A stretch of DNA of 64,000 nucleotides from Tardiphaga robiniae (GCF_013359755.1 NZ_JABMCJ010000083.1:1-64000); one strand, 5' to 3'. Counted from the first letter of the stretch, positions 1 through 8,320 are shown. Numbers and translations: made by a program. The notes: generated by a model from the letters alone, not told the origin.

Positions 1-291
1 CACTTTGCCTCGACGAACGCTCCGATCGCGAATTAAAGTCCCAAGGCGATGGGAAGGGAGCCTCAAGCGACTGGGCCGAACGCGTTTTGACTTGGTCGTC
101 CGTCACACTGTCCAGGGGTTTGTCCATCCCAAGGTCGGCCGTCTCCTTGCCAGTGGCAGTGCTGGCGCAGATCCGTCCTGCCCGAAGACAGACGTCACCC
201 ATGAACCGCGTGACGCCGCATCTCCGGCGTCCACCGCATCCTGCCCCGCGAACGTGACGATCGCGATCGCCCCTCTCGGTGGGGCAGGACA
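1..291 (-). other. Promoter-driven region without a convincing protein; possible structured RNA or long leader
   Basis: No convincing protein is encoded here on either strand. A near-consensus promoter at 298-325 fires leftward into it, so a minus-strand transcript should start near 291 and leave the window at base 1. The region can fold: CCTGCCCC at 240-247 pairs with GGGGCAGG at 281-288 and encloses a CGATCGCGATCG palindrome, and GACGCCG/CGGCGTC closes a short hairpin near 212-230. It may be a non-coding RNA or the 5' leader of a gene beyond the edge. I do not recognise it as 6S RNA, tmRNA, RNase P RNA or SRP RNA. The call is inference from promoter plus folding. Confidence 0.3.
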
Positions 292-297
292 TAGGGG

Positions 298-325
298 AAT
301 ATAAACCTGGTAGGGATATTGTCAA
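298..325 (-). promoter_or_regulatory. Near-consensus sigma-70 promoter, minus strand
   Basis: Read on the minus strand, a perfect -35 box TTGACA (320-325) is followed after 16 bases by TATATT (298-303). Transcription would begin near 291 and run toward base 1. It is one of the most consensus-like promoters in this GC-rich window, which suggests a strongly expressed transcript off the left edge. Confidence 0.5.
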
Positions 326-360
326 CGGAGGATAGGAAAAAATGTTTGGATGGCCAAAAC

Positions 361-540
361 TGTCATTCCGGGGCGTGGCCGGCCCTTGCCGGACGCGAAC
401 CCGGAATCCCGGCGTGTTTTGCGCTGAACATATCTAGATTCCGGGTTCGCGCTCTGCCGGCTCCGCCGGCGACGCACGCCCCGGAATGACGAGCCCAGGC
501 GTGCGCCCCGGAATGACGAGTATGGGGTGGAATGACGAGC
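361..540. repeat. Nested inverted-repeat intergenic element with short tandem copies
   Basis: Outer 15-bp arms GTCATTCCGGGGCGT (362-376) and its complement (476-490) enclose inner 15-bp arms CGCGAACCCGGAATC (394-408) and its complement (437-451). All four arms match perfectly, so the DNA can form a cruciform. To the right, the CCCCGGAATGACGAG end is repeated at about 506-520 and in degenerate form at about 526-539. Repeats with this ATTCCGGGG core are common between genes in Bradyrhizobium relatives. No coding capacity is seen. Confidence 0.7.
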
Positions 541-550
541 GAGCCCTGCC

Positions 551-988
551 CTACAGCAGCCCCAGTTCCCGCAGCTCGCGCCGCATCGGCTCTGGCATCG
601 CTTCGATACTCGCTGCAGCCTTGCCGAGATCCGGCGGGGCGTCCTTGTCGGCGAGGTAGCGCCAGCCCTGGAACGGACGCAGCGGACGCGGCGCGACGGT
701 GACGGGCTTGGGCTGCATCACCAGCCGGCAGCGGTTGATGCCGTCGCTATCGCGGAACGGTTCGATCGCAAGAATCTTTTCGCGCAAGGCGATCTCGCCC
801 TTGATCACCCAGTAGAGCGAACCGCCATCGAGCAGTTCGACATCGCGTTTCGGCACCATGCGGGTGATGTGGATGTGATGCTGGGGCGCGCCGCGCGCTT
901 TTGCTGCGCGCATCCGTTCAGCGAGATAGCTCTTGAAATCCGCGATGGATTCGCAGCCGACGGCGAGCTTGATGAGATGCAGGGGCAT
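551..988 (-). CDS. DUF1489 family protein
   Basis: This 145-residue soluble protein matches the alphaproteobacterial DUF1489 family in length and pattern; its function is unknown. Typical segments are HHIHITRMVPKR (37-48), GGSLYWVIKG (55-64) and PFQGWRYL (104-111). There is no signal peptide or membrane segment, so it should be cytoplasmic. The basic, aromatic-rich conserved patches would suit nucleic-acid or nucleotide binding, but that is only a guess. It lies 50 bases downstream of the hypothetical membrane protein at 1039-1992 on the same strand and could share its transcript. No strong ribosome binding site is visible before the ATG. Confidence 0.75.
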   Translation of the reverse strand: MPLHLIKLAVGCESIADFKSYLAERMRAAKARGAPQHHIHITRMVPKRDVELLDGGSLYWVIKGEIALREKILAIEPFRDSDGINRCRLVMQPKPVTVAPRPLRPFQGWRYLADKDAPPDLGKAAASIEAMPEPMRRELRELGLL

Positions 989-1038
989 GGGTCAGAAATC
1001 AGCAGTGCGACGCGGTTTTACAAGGCGTTATCCACCGC

Positions 1039-1992
1039 TCAGTTATCGGCCGGCGGAGCCTCCGGTGCAAGCTGCACGGGCGCTGGGGCGGCAGGCGCCT
1101 GTGGACGAGCGGCGGTCTTCGGTGCGGGCTGCTTCTTCGCGGCCGCAGGTGGCGGCGTTGTCGACGCCGCGCGCGGCGGAGGCGCCTGCGCATTGGCGGC
1201 GGCCGGCGGCTTCACGGGCGTTTCCGTCATGATCGAGATGGGCGGAATCGAGGACGAGGACGGAAAATCGGCCGTGGTCGGCTTGCCGGTCGGAACCGAC
1301 GCCGGCAATCCGGCCAGCGCGCCCGTCGCAGCGGCTGCAGCCGCAGGCGGCGCATTCCAGCCGGGCGCATAGCGCGTCACGAGACCCTCATAGGTGCGCT
1401 CTTCCATATTCGCGGCAATCCGCTTGTGATCGGTCAACGCGGCATAGGCAGCGCAGCTCTCCGGCATGCAGCGATCGCGCGATTGCAGCACATAGGCAAT
1501 CAGGCCGTAGCGATCGCGCTCGACCGCGCGGCGCAGCCCCGCCAGTTCGGGCGTCATGGATTTATTCGCTGCGGCGACATCGCCATACGACGTCAAACGA
1601 CTGATCTGCGCAGCCGAGGCCGATACGGCAGCCGCCACCGAATCCGCCGAGCCGAACAGCACCTTCTCGCAGCCCGCGAGCACCATATCGCCGGCGAGAT
1701 CGTCGAGGCAGGACAGCGCCGGCAGCGAGGCATTCACCTGAGGCACTGCAACGGCGGCGTGCGATGCATCCTGCCCGGCGGTTTCGGATTTGCGCAGCGT
1801 CGCCGCAGCAGCAACACCGATCGCCAGCAGCGTGATCACGGTCAGCGCACCATTGGCGACGGACTTCTCGGCGCGCAGCAGCGTTGCCAGCACGATCAGG
1901 GCGAAGAAGATGGAGGCAGCCAGCGCGAGCCACATCGGAAGCGTCGGCGCGCGCCAGATTTGATCGAGCGAATTCGCCCATACCCCGTTCAT
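1039..1992 (-). CDS. Hypothetical membrane protein with Pro/Ala-rich C-terminal tail
   Basis: I do not recognise a named family in this 317-residue protein. It has two predicted membrane helices near residues 20-40 and 48-66. A soluble middle part (about 85-235) carries four cysteines in two groups (SCLDDLAGDMVLAGC and CMPESC) that could form disulfides. The C-terminal tail of about 80 residues is very rich in Pro and Ala, like a periplasmic spacer or cell-wall-spanning segment. It is therefore probably inner-membrane anchored with an exported C-terminus. It precedes the DUF1489 gene on the same strand. The reading frame is intact and codon use matches its neighbours. Confidence 0.6.
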   Translation of the reverse strand: MNGVWANSLDQIWRAPTLPMWLALAASIFFALIVLATLLRAEKSVANGALTVITLLAIGVAAAATLRKSETAGQDASHAAVAVPQVNASLPALSCLDDLAGDMVLAGCEKVLFGSADSVAAAVSASAAQISRLTSYGDVAAANKSMTPELAGLRRAVERDRYGLIAYVLQSRDRCMPESCAAYAALTDHKRIAANMEERTYEGLVTRYAPGWNAPPAAAAAATGALAGLPASVPTGKPTTADFPSSSSIPPISIMTETPVKPPAAANAQAPPPRAASTTPPPAAAKKQPAPKTAARPQAPAAPAPVQLAPEAPPADN

Positions 1993-2128
1993 CGAGTCGT
2001 CCCCGCATATGTGGAAGCCATATTTCCGAAGAAAATGCTTCCAAAGAAAGTCCGGCTGCCATGAACCCGCAATATGCGGTTGTTATGGCACGGCCCCGGT
2101 CATGACGAAATCGTGGCGGCGCGGGCCT

Positions 2129-2219
2129 GGATTCTGATGAAATCAGAACCTTGGCCCTATCCTTTTATTTTGACGCGTTTTCTGGACGCGAACCGCTGCC
2201 CACTTCGCTCGAAAACGCT
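2129..2219. repeat. Dispersed intergenic repeat with TTCTGAT palindrome
   Basis: A perfect hairpin TTCTGAT-GAA-ATCAGAA (2132-2148) is followed by a conserved-looking stretch ending in CTTCGCTCGAAAACGCT. I know this arrangement (short TTCTGAT palindrome, then TTTTGACGCGTTTTCT and CGAAAACGCT) as a dispersed intergenic repeat in Bradyrhizobium-type genomes. It abuts the stop codon of the glutathione transferase gene, so the 3' end of that mRNA carries it. Copy number in this genome cannot be seen from here. Confidence 0.55.
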
Positions 2220-2876
2220 TTAGTCATCCTCGAAGCGCGGAATGACGATGGTCTCGGCGAGGCCCTCGTCGGTCCATTGCCGAAACGCCGGCAGCGCCTG
2301 CATCGTATCCATATACGCACGGGCTTCCGGCGTGACATCGATGTCGTAGGTCAGAAAACGGTGCACCACCGGCGCATACATGGCATCCGCGCCGCTGAAG
2401 GCGCCGAACAGATACGGTCCATATTTGCCGTAGCGTGCGCGGCAATCGGCCCAGATCTGCTGGATACGCCGGATATTGGCCTTGGCATCGTCGGACAGCG
2501 CCTTCGCGCGGACCGGCCGGTGCAGGTTCATACCGCATTCGTTGCGCAGCGGCATGAAACCGGAATGCATCTCGGCGGATACCGAACGCGCATGAGCGCG
2601 CGCGGCCCGGTCCTCCGGCCACAGCTTTGCATCCGGAAAACGCTCGGCGGCATATTCGATGATAGCCAGCGAATCCCACACCGTGATCTCGCCATCGACG
2701 AGCGCTGGCACCTTGCCGGACGGGGTCACATCGAGAATGCGCTGCTTGTCGGCGGCATCCGTGTACAGCGGGACAAACACCTCCGCGAAGGGGATGCCGC
2801 AGGCCTTCAGCGCAACCCATGGCCGCATCGACCACGACGAATAATTCTTGTTACCGATCACCAGCGACAGCGACAT
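2220..2876 (-). CDS. Glutathione S-transferase family protein
   Basis: This 218-residue cytoplasmic protein has the two-domain GST layout. The N-terminal thioredoxin-like domain begins MSLSLVIGNKNYSSW and contains the glutathione-binding VPAL and the DS motif in TVWDSLAIIEYAAERFPD. An all-helical C-terminal domain follows from about residue 90. The Ser-rich NYSSWSMRP segment early in the chain places the catalytic Ser as in bacterial YfcF-like or zeta/beta-type GSTs. The start at 2876 is preferred over the ATG 33 bases upstream because the family begins at this Met and the upstream residues are unlike GSTs. The likely role is detoxification by glutathione conjugation; the substrate is unknown. 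Confidence 0.88.
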   Translation of the reverse strand: MSLSLVIGNKNYSSWSMRPWVALKACGIPFAEVFVPLYTDAADKQRILDVTPSGKVPALVDGEITVWDSLAIIEYAAERFPDAKLWPEDRAARAHARSVSAEMHSGFMPLRNECGMNLHRPVRAKALSDDAKANIRRIQQIWADCRARYGKYGPYLFGAFSGADAMYAPVVHRFLTYDIDVTPEARAYMDTMQALPAFRQWTDEGLAETIVIPRFEDD

Positions 2877-3001
2877 CAACCACTCCTTGCGACACCGGTA
2901 AATTGCCACGCATACGCCTCTGCAAGCAAGCCGCGTGCACAGGCTTGTTGCTGCATCACGGCATGCGTGGCAGAAGTGCCAACTGATACAATAGGTGCTT
3001 C

Positions 3002-3721
3002 ATGATCAACTATTCCTGGGTCGACGTCTTCGCGCTCGGCTTCTTCATCCTGGAGTGGACGACCTATGCGATCACGCTGGAGCACACCAAATACGGCCGC
3101 GACAGCCTGTCGGCGCGCATGCACGCCTATCGTGAGGTCTGGATGCGCCGCCTGCTGGAGCGCGAGGCGCGCATCGTCGATACCCATATCATGACATCGC
3201 TGCAGAACGGCACGGCCTGGTTCGCATCGACCACGCTGATCGCCATCGGCGGCTCGCTGGCGCTGCTGCGCGCCACCAATGAAGTGATGCCGATGATGCA
3301 GAACCTGCCGCTCGGCTTCAACACGACGCCCGGCATGTGGGAAATCAAGTGCTTCGGGCTGATTTTGATTTTCGTCTATGCGTTCTTCAAATTCGCCTGG
3401 TCGTACCGGCTGTTCAACTACGTCGCGATCCTGATCGGTGCGATGCCGCTGGCCTCGAAGCGCGACACACCGGAGGCCGAAGCGCATGTGGTGCGCACCA
3501 CGCGGATGTTTGGCGCGGCGGCCCGGCACTTCAACCGCGGGCAGCGCGCCTTCTTCTTCGCGCTCGGCTATCTCGGCTGGTTCGTCAGCCCCTGGGTGTT
3601 TCTGGTCTCGACGGCTGCCGTGGTGATCGTGACCTGGCGCCGGCAGTTCGCCTCCAATGCCTGGCAGGCCATGGCGCCTGACGCCGAAATAAGGGTTACC
3701 CCGCGAAATCCTGCGGCGTAA
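3002..3721 (+). CDS. DUF599 family membrane protein
   Basis: This 239-residue integral membrane protein has about four hydrophobic helices: near 5-25, 75-95, 117-140 and 180-207. Family features include the N-terminal WVDVFALGFFILEW and the long loop with RDSLSARMHAYR. DUF599 proteins are conserved in proteobacteria and their function is unknown. The last 26 bases overlap the 3' end of the convergent TolA-like gene (3696-4619), so the two coding regions share their tails. No operon partner lies downstream. Confidence 0.8.
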   Translation: MINYSWVDVFALGFFILEWTTYAITLEHTKYGRDSLSARMHAYREVWMRRLLEREARIVDTHIMTSLQNGTAWFASTTLIAIGGSLALLRATNEVMPMMQNLPLGFNTTPGMWEIKCFGLILIFVYAFFKFAWSYRLFNYVAILIGAMPLASKRDTPEAEAHVVRTTRMFGAAARHFNRGQRAFFFALGYLGWFVSPWVFLVSTAAVVIVTWRRQFASNAWQAMAPDAEIRVTPRNPAA

Positions 3722-4619
3722 AATCGAGATCGAGCACTTTCCACTCGTCGTATTTGTCGGCGGGCAGCATCGCATAAGGCTGGCAGGCTTCCAGCGCCTG
3801 CTTGGCCGCCTGCATCAAGAGCGCGGCCTTCGCCGGCCGCCGGACCTCGATCACCGTGGGCTCGGCAACCAGCCGGCCATCCGGCGAGAACACGGCGCGC
3901 AGCTTGACCTTGGCGTCATCGCCGCGCGCGACGGTGGCAGGCAATTTCGAACAGCTCCGCAGATGACGCCGAAAAGCGGCGATGTCGAGCTTGGACAGGT
4001 CCGCCTGCTCCGATGCGCCGCCGCCGAAGCCTTCAGGCAAGCCCAGCATGACGCCGTATTTCACGGTGATATCGGCCTCGGGCTGCGGCGGCACCTGCTG
4101 TGGGCCCGGTTGCGGCGCCGGCGGCTGAGCCTGCAGCGCAGCCTGCTGCTGCGTAGCGGGAGGCGCTGACGGAGGCGGCGTTGCGGGAGTGGCCTGCGGC
4201 TGTTGCTGGGCTTGCTGCTGAGGTGGCGGCGGTTGCTGGGCGGCCTGCTGCTGCGGTGACGGCGCGGGTTGCTGCGGCGATGTCTTGTGCGGCTGCGGCG
4301 GGGTGTTCTGCGCCGATGACTGCGGTTTGGCCGCGACGGCCTGGGTCTTCTGCTCTTCGAGGGTGGGCTTGTTGGTCAAATCAGGCAGCCGAAATTCCGG
4401 CTCCGGCTTCTTCTCTGGCTTTTTCTCGGGCTCCGGCGGCGTCTCCTCAGCCTTCTTCTCCGCCTCTGCGAGCTGCTGCGGCGTTACCAGATCGACGGCA
4501 ACGCTCTCCTCATGCTGCTCCATCGGACGTGCATCGGCGAAATAGACCCCGGCCGCCAAAGCGAGGTGGCCGACCACCGAGACGGCGATCGCTGCGCGGA
4601 TGAGGTGCCTTGGTTCCAT
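3696..4619 (-). CDS. TolA/TonB-like envelope protein with Pro/Gln-rich linker
   Basis: This 307-residue protein has an N-terminal membrane anchor (about 8-27), an acidic Lys/Glu/Pro stretch (45-85), a long Pro/Gln/Ala-rich linker (about 100-185) and a C-terminal globular domain (about 195-307). The C-terminal domain contains RSCSKLPATVA, VFSPDGRLVAEP and two cysteines (in RSC and EACQPY) that could form a disulfide. The layout is that of TonB, TolA and related energy-transducing or envelope-spanning proteins of Rhizobiales. No tolQ/tolR or exbB/exbD lies beside it, unlike the complete TonB set at 56522-58725, so it may serve another partner. It converges on and overlaps the DUF599 gene by 26 bases. 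Confidence 0.65.
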   Translation of the reverse strand: MEPRHLIRAAIAVSVVGHLALAAGVYFADARPMEQHEESVAVDLVTPQQLAEAEKKAEETPPEPEKKPEKKPEPEFRLPDLTNKPTLEEQKTQAVAAKPQSSAQNTPPQPHKTSPQQPAPSPQQQAAQQPPPPQQQAQQQPQATPATPPPSAPPATQQQAALQAQPPAPQPGPQQVPPQPEADITVKYGVMLGLPEGFGGGASEQADLSKLDIAAFRRHLRSCSKLPATVARGDDAKVKLRAVFSPDGRLVAEPTVIEVRRPAKAALLMQAAKQALEACQPYAMLPADKYDEWKVLDLDFTPQDFAG

Positions 4620-4735
4620 GGGGCTATTGAGACTTCTATACGCCGACTGGCCCGATCATAGCGTCGTGCCCTCGCCCGCGCCATGTCCGCCATGCCACAG
4701 CTTGCGTCGTGCTGCCTGATCGGTCATGGCAGTGC

Positions 4736-5047
4736 ATGGCCAAATCCCCTCCGAAGACCCCGAAGCCGTCAGCCGCCAAGCTGGCCCCGAAACCCAAGCC
4801 CCTGCCGCTCGACGAGGCGATCCTTGACGCGCTCACCCGCAACGGCGCGGGCACGCTGAGCCCGCCTGAGATTGCGCATGTGATCGAGCCGGAGGGCGAC
4901 TGGCACGCGCTCTTGATGCCGATCCGCCGCGCCGCCGTGACGCTAGCGCTCGCCGACCGCCTCGTGATCTATCGCAAAGGCAAGCCGGTCGAAGATCCCA
5001 ACGACTTCCGCGGCGTGTATCGGCTGGGGTTGCCGAAGGCGGAGTGA
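4736..5047 (+). CDS. DUF3253 domain protein (winged-helix-like)
   Basis: This is a 103-residue basic cytoplasmic protein. After a Lys/Pro/Ala-rich N-terminus (1-30), it carries a compact domain starting AILDALTRNGAGTLSPPEIAHVIEPEGDW and ending in FRGVYRLGLP. This matches DUF3253, a small domain predicted to fold as a winged helix, which would allow DNA binding. The start at 4736 (MAKSPPK) is preferred over the ATG at 4709, which would add nine unusual residues. It is transcribed divergently from the TolA-like gene and converges with the YdcF gene, its stop lying 4 bases away. No regulation target can be named. Confidence 0.7.
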   Translation: MAKSPPKTPKPSAAKLAPKPKPLPLDEAILDALTRNGAGTLSPPEIAHVIEPEGDWHALLMPIRRAAVTLALADRLVIYRKGKPVEDPNDFRGVYRLGLPKAE

Positions 5048-5051
5048 CGCA

Positions 5052-5855
5052 TCACCGCTTCTTCGGCCCCGGCAGCAACTCGCTGCTGCGGCCGGCGAGC
5101 CAGTAGGTGATCAGCCCGACCCATTCGTGAACCGCGATATCGCTCCGGCCGAGGCCGGCGCTGGCGGAATCGAAGGTCTCGGTGGCATCGATCCAGCCGC
5201 GCGTGCGCCAGTCCACCGGATAGGCTTCGACATCGAAGCCGACCCTGCGGAACGCGCCGATCGCGCGCGGCATATGCCAGGCGGACGTCACCAGCAGCCA
5301 GCGCTCGCCGGGCTTCGGCGACACCAGGCCTGCGGTGAAGGCGGCATTTTCGTCGGTGGTGCGGGAAGCGGTTTCGAGCGTGACGCGTTCGGGGGCCACG
5401 CCGAAACGCTGCAGCAGCTCGCCGGCAACGGGCGCTTCGGACAGCGACTTTTCAATCAGGCTGCCGGCGCCGCCGGTGAAGACGATACGCGCCTGCGGAT
5501 AGCGGCGCGCCAGCTCCAGCATCACCGTTATCCGCTCGCCGGCCGAATTGATCTCCAGCGAGCCGCGTGCCGCGGACGAATCCGAATCGATAGCGCCACC
5601 GAGCACGATGATGCCATCGGGTGCACGGCCATCGTCCTGCCATTTCGGAAAACGCTCGGTCAGCGACAGCATCAGCACATTGCCAACAGGCGAATAGCCG
5701 AACAGCAGCAGCAACAGGATGCCAAAGGTCACCAGCAATGTTCCGACACGCTGGCGCTGCAACAGCACCAGCACAATGCCGATCACGCAGATGATGGCGA
5801 TCGCATTGGACGGCTCCGTGAAGAAGCCGAGCATCTTGGAGAACGTGAAGAACAT
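5052..5855 (-). CDS. YdcF/SanA-like DUF218 membrane protein
   Basis: This 267-residue protein has two N-terminal membrane helices (about 17-33 and 37-54) followed by a DUF218 domain (about 80-250). Hallmarks are GIIVLGGAID (81-90), the FTGGAG loop (126-131) and SAWHMPRAIGAF (191-202) with its conserved His194. DUF218 proteins such as ElyC, SanA and YdcF act at the cell envelope, and ElyC influences lipid-carrier and peptidoglycan metabolism. The exact reaction here is unknown. The gene stands alone between convergent and same-strand neighbours. Confidence 0.82.
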   Translation of the reverse strand: MFFTFSKMLGFFTEPSNAIAIICVIGIVLVLLQRQRVGTLLVTFGILLLLLFGYSPVGNVLMLSLTERFPKWQDDGRAPDGIIVLGGAIDSDSSAARGSLEINSAGERITVMLELARRYPQARIVFTGGAGSLIEKSLSEAPVAGELLQRFGVAPERVTLETASRTTDENAAFTAGLVSPKPGERWLLVTSAWHMPRAIGAFRRVGFDVEAYPVDWRTRGWIDATETFDSASAGLGRSDIAVHEWVGLITYWLAGRSSELLPGPKKR

Positions 5856-5941
5856 GAGGCCCTTGGCTTGCCGGACGGTGTCACTGCATGAGCCATCCTG
5901 CCCACAAGATCAATGCGGCAAATGCCGGCCGGCTTGATGGA

Positions 5942-6763
5942 TCAATCCCATTTCGGCGCGAAGCCGTAGTCGGTCAGCCGCCCCTTCGGATGCGCCAGAT
6001 GCGAAATCCGGGACATCTCGTTTTCGGACAGCATGAAATCGAACACATCGATATTCTCCGACAGACGCTCGACCTTGGAGGTGCGCGGGATCGCCACCGC
6101 GCCCTGCTGGACCAGCCAGCGCAGGCAAACCTGTGCTGCACTCTTGCCATGTGCCCTGCCGATCTCGGCAAGCGTTTCATCGCCGCGGACATTGCCTTGG
6201 GCGATCGGGCTATAGGCGACCATGGCCAGACCATTCTGCCGGCAGGCGCCCTGCACCTTCGCCTGGTCGAGATAGGGATGGTATTCGACCTGATCGCAGA
6301 CCAGAGGCGCGGGGCATGCGGCCACAGCCTGTTCGATCAGCGCAACGGTGAAATTCGACAGGCCGATATGTCTGGTCAGGCCCATCTGCCTGGCATGCGC
6401 CAGTGCGCCAAGCGTTTCCTCCAGCGGCACCTGCGGGTTCGGCCAGTGCAGCAACAGCAGATCGACCTCGGTCATGCGCAGCCGCGTCAGGCTCTCCTTC
6501 ACGGAGCGTTCGAGATTGTGAGGCGCGAAATGTGTGGTCCAGACCTTGGTCGTCACGAACATCTCGTCACGGCGAATATGCGACGCGTGGATGCCCTCGC
6601 CGACATCGCGCTCATTCTCATAGACCTGTGCGGTGTCGATGTGGCGATAGCCGAGCCGGATCGCCTGCTCGACGACGCGTGCACAAATGCGGCCACGCAA
6701 CTCCCATGTCCCGAGGCCAATGGCCGGGATGCGGGCGCCGTTTGCTTCCACGAACTGCATCAT
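5942..6763 (-). CDS. Aldo/keto reductase
   Basis: This 273-residue (alpha/beta)8-barrel NADPH-dependent carbonyl reductase shows the full catalytic tetrad: Asp43 and Tyr48 in HIDTAQVYENE, Lys73 in VTTKVW and His106 in LLHWPNP. The C-terminal cofactor-binding IPRTSK motif is present. Length and motifs fit the AKR5-type 2,5-diketo-gluconate reductase or methylglyoxal reductase (DkgA/DkgB-like) group. The natural substrate is unknown; small aldehydes and ketones are likely. The gene is 93 bases downstream of the XRE regulator on the same strand, so they may be cotranscribed. Confidence 0.9.
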   Translation of the reverse strand: MMQFVEANGARIPAIGLGTWELRGRICARVVEQAIRLGYRHIDTAQVYENERDVGEGIHASHIRRDEMFVTTKVWTTHFAPHNLERSVKESLTRLRMTEVDLLLLHWPNPQVPLEETLGALAHARQMGLTRHIGLSNFTVALIEQAVAACPAPLVCDQVEYHPYLDQAKVQGACRQNGLAMVAYSPIAQGNVRGDETLAEIGRAHGKSAAQVCLRWLVQQGAVAIPRTSKVERLSENIDVFDFMLSENEMSRISHLAHPKGRLTDYGFAPKWD

Positions 6764-6856
6764 CTTCTCCTCGGACGGAGCAACGATACGAACGCCGACA
6801 AGCTTTTCCAGGACATGGCCGGCGCGTCAGCGCAGGCGATGATCCACAGTGATCGT

Positions 6857-7177
6857 TCAGGCGTCCGCGGCAACCGGCGCGAGCGCCGCGAACACCGTGT
6901 CCGGTGCATGTGCGATCACCGCCAGCAAGGCACGGGCCGGACCGCGCGGCATGCGCTTGCCCTGCTCCCAATTGCGGATCGTCTCGACGGGAACGCCAAG
7001 ACGCGCGGCAAATTCCATCTGGGTCAGCTGCGCACGGCGGCGCAGATCGCGCACTTCGGCTTCGCCGGGTCGCACCGCGACCGGCTCCGGCACGACAGGC
7101 ATATCGGGAACCAGCGGCACCTCGTGCCCGTCCCGCAATTCGACGATCCGTCCGTCAGCCTTCAACCGCAAGCGCAT
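6857..7177 (-). CDS. XRE-type helix-turn-helix regulator, antitoxin-like
   Basis: This 106-residue protein has a helix-turn-helix of the XRE family at about 46-78 (EVRDLRRRAQLTQMEFAARL through IRNWEQGKRMP). It resembles the HTH partner of HigBA/NadS or YiaG-like toxin-antitoxin modules (COG2944 type). The start at 7177 is chosen because a GAGG ribosome binding site sits six bases upstream; the ATG at 7189 lies before that site. No toxin-like gene is adjacent, so it is either a stand-alone regulator or an orphan antitoxin. The aldo/keto reductase gene follows on the same strand. Confidence 0.72.
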   Translation of the reverse strand: MRLRLKADGRIVELRDGHEVPLVPDMPVVPEPVAVRPGEAEVRDLRRRAQLTQMEFAARLGVPVETIRNWEQGKRMPRGPARALLAVIAHAPDTVFAALAPVAADA

Positions 7178-7469
7178 GTTCGACCTCATTGCGCGTGATG
7201 GTCGTCGATTACCGTTAAGGAGCCGTGAAGACAAGTGAGCCGGCGACCCCGGTGTTGGCGATCGTCGGCCCCAAGAGATGCGGGATGGCCGGGCCCCCTT
7301 GTTGCTGAAACCGCGTGAAACATGCTTCGGCGAGCGAGGCCGCTTTGAACCATGAGCCGCCATCCGGGCATCGATAGGCATTCGGCTCGGATATGTGATG
7401 CAGGTCGTGCGGGAGCGGGCATGGCTCGCTCCCATCCGTCGCAAAGCGCGAACGCTGCTCGCAGCCACT

Positions 7470-8132
7470 TCAATTCGTTGTGGTCTTGCCGCCGCGCATG
7501 GACACAAGCTTGTTTTCACGAAATCGGAGAATGAGCCAAGCGGTCTCATCGAAACCGTCTGCGAGCTTTCCCTCGTGCGAATACACGATCTGAGCAGCTT
7601 CCGACTTCGACGGCGGTCCCAACGCCGTGATTACCTCCTGACGCGACATACCTAAATGCAGCTTGCCGTCGAAGATGACGGGCGAGAATTTTTCCGGGAT
7701 AATGCCGCAATCGGTCGAAGCCCCGGCGTCTTTCTCGGTGAGCTCTTCAACGATTTCCGTGACGAGATGATCCGGGCCGCCTATCTCCCCGCCGGACACG
7801 ACCCACAATCGATGCTGCGCGCGCCGATAACACAGCCAATAGATACTATCTCCAGCGTCGCCTCGGTGTTGGATGGTCCCTTCGCCCAGGGCTTCGCGAA
7901 CCGCGTCGAGCCGCGTCTCCTCGAAGCGGCCCGCAAATGAGCCTAGCGAAAAGCGGGTCGCCAACCTCGTTACGACTGTCGGCGGCACGCGCTCGAACGC
8001 ACGTTCGTTGATTGGGGGCGGCGGTGTCTGCGCGGAGCAGTCATCCGAGGGGATCGCAAATAAAAGCAGGAGCAAGAAGAGCGACTTTCGACCATCAACT
8101 CCGTATTGGCTTACATTAAAAATTGAGCGCAT
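7470..8132 (-). CDS. Hypothetical exported protein with BamE/SmpA-like motif
   Basis: I do not recognise a named family over the whole 220 residues. A hydrophobic N-terminal segment (about 16-28) ending near SAQ looks like a signal peptide, so the protein should reach the periplasm. Near the C-terminus the segment LHLGMSRQEVITALGPPSK matches the GMS/T-x-x-EV-x-x-x-LG-x-P signature of BamE/OmlA-like domains. The single cysteines around residue 110 and 155 could pair. The start at 8132 has a purine-rich GAGAGAAG site upstream; an upstream Met would remove the signal peptide from the N-terminus. The base composition is lower in GC than in most neighbours. Confidence 0.55.
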   Translation of the reverse strand: MRSIFNVSQYGVDGRKSLFLLLLLFAIPSDDCSAQTPPPPINERAFERVPPTVVTRLATRFSLGSFAGRFEETRLDAVREALGEGTIQHRGDAGDSIYWLCYRRAQHRLWVVSGGEIGGPDHLVTEIVEELTEKDAGASTDCGIIPEKFSPVIFDGKLHLGMSRQEVITALGPPSKSEAAQIVYSHEGKLADGFDETAWLILRFRENKLVSMRGGKTTTN

Positions 8133-8320
8133 CTGCAATAGCTTCTCTCGTTTAACAACGATGGTCGAACCAAATAAAATCGTGACGAAAGAGGGATACT
8201 TCAGGTTTTGTTCGAAGGGCTGGCACGTCGTTTGCAAAAACAGCGGAAAGCTCTCGCGCTCTGCCCCCACATCGACGATACGCCGATGCGAGAGACAATC
8301 GAGAGTGGGACTAAGAGGTC

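Noticed and set aside
5-304. 99-codon plus-strand frame at the left edge
   Set aside because: There is no upstream ribosome binding site visible, the translation is Arg/Pro/Ala-biased, and a strong promoter runs the opposite way through it.
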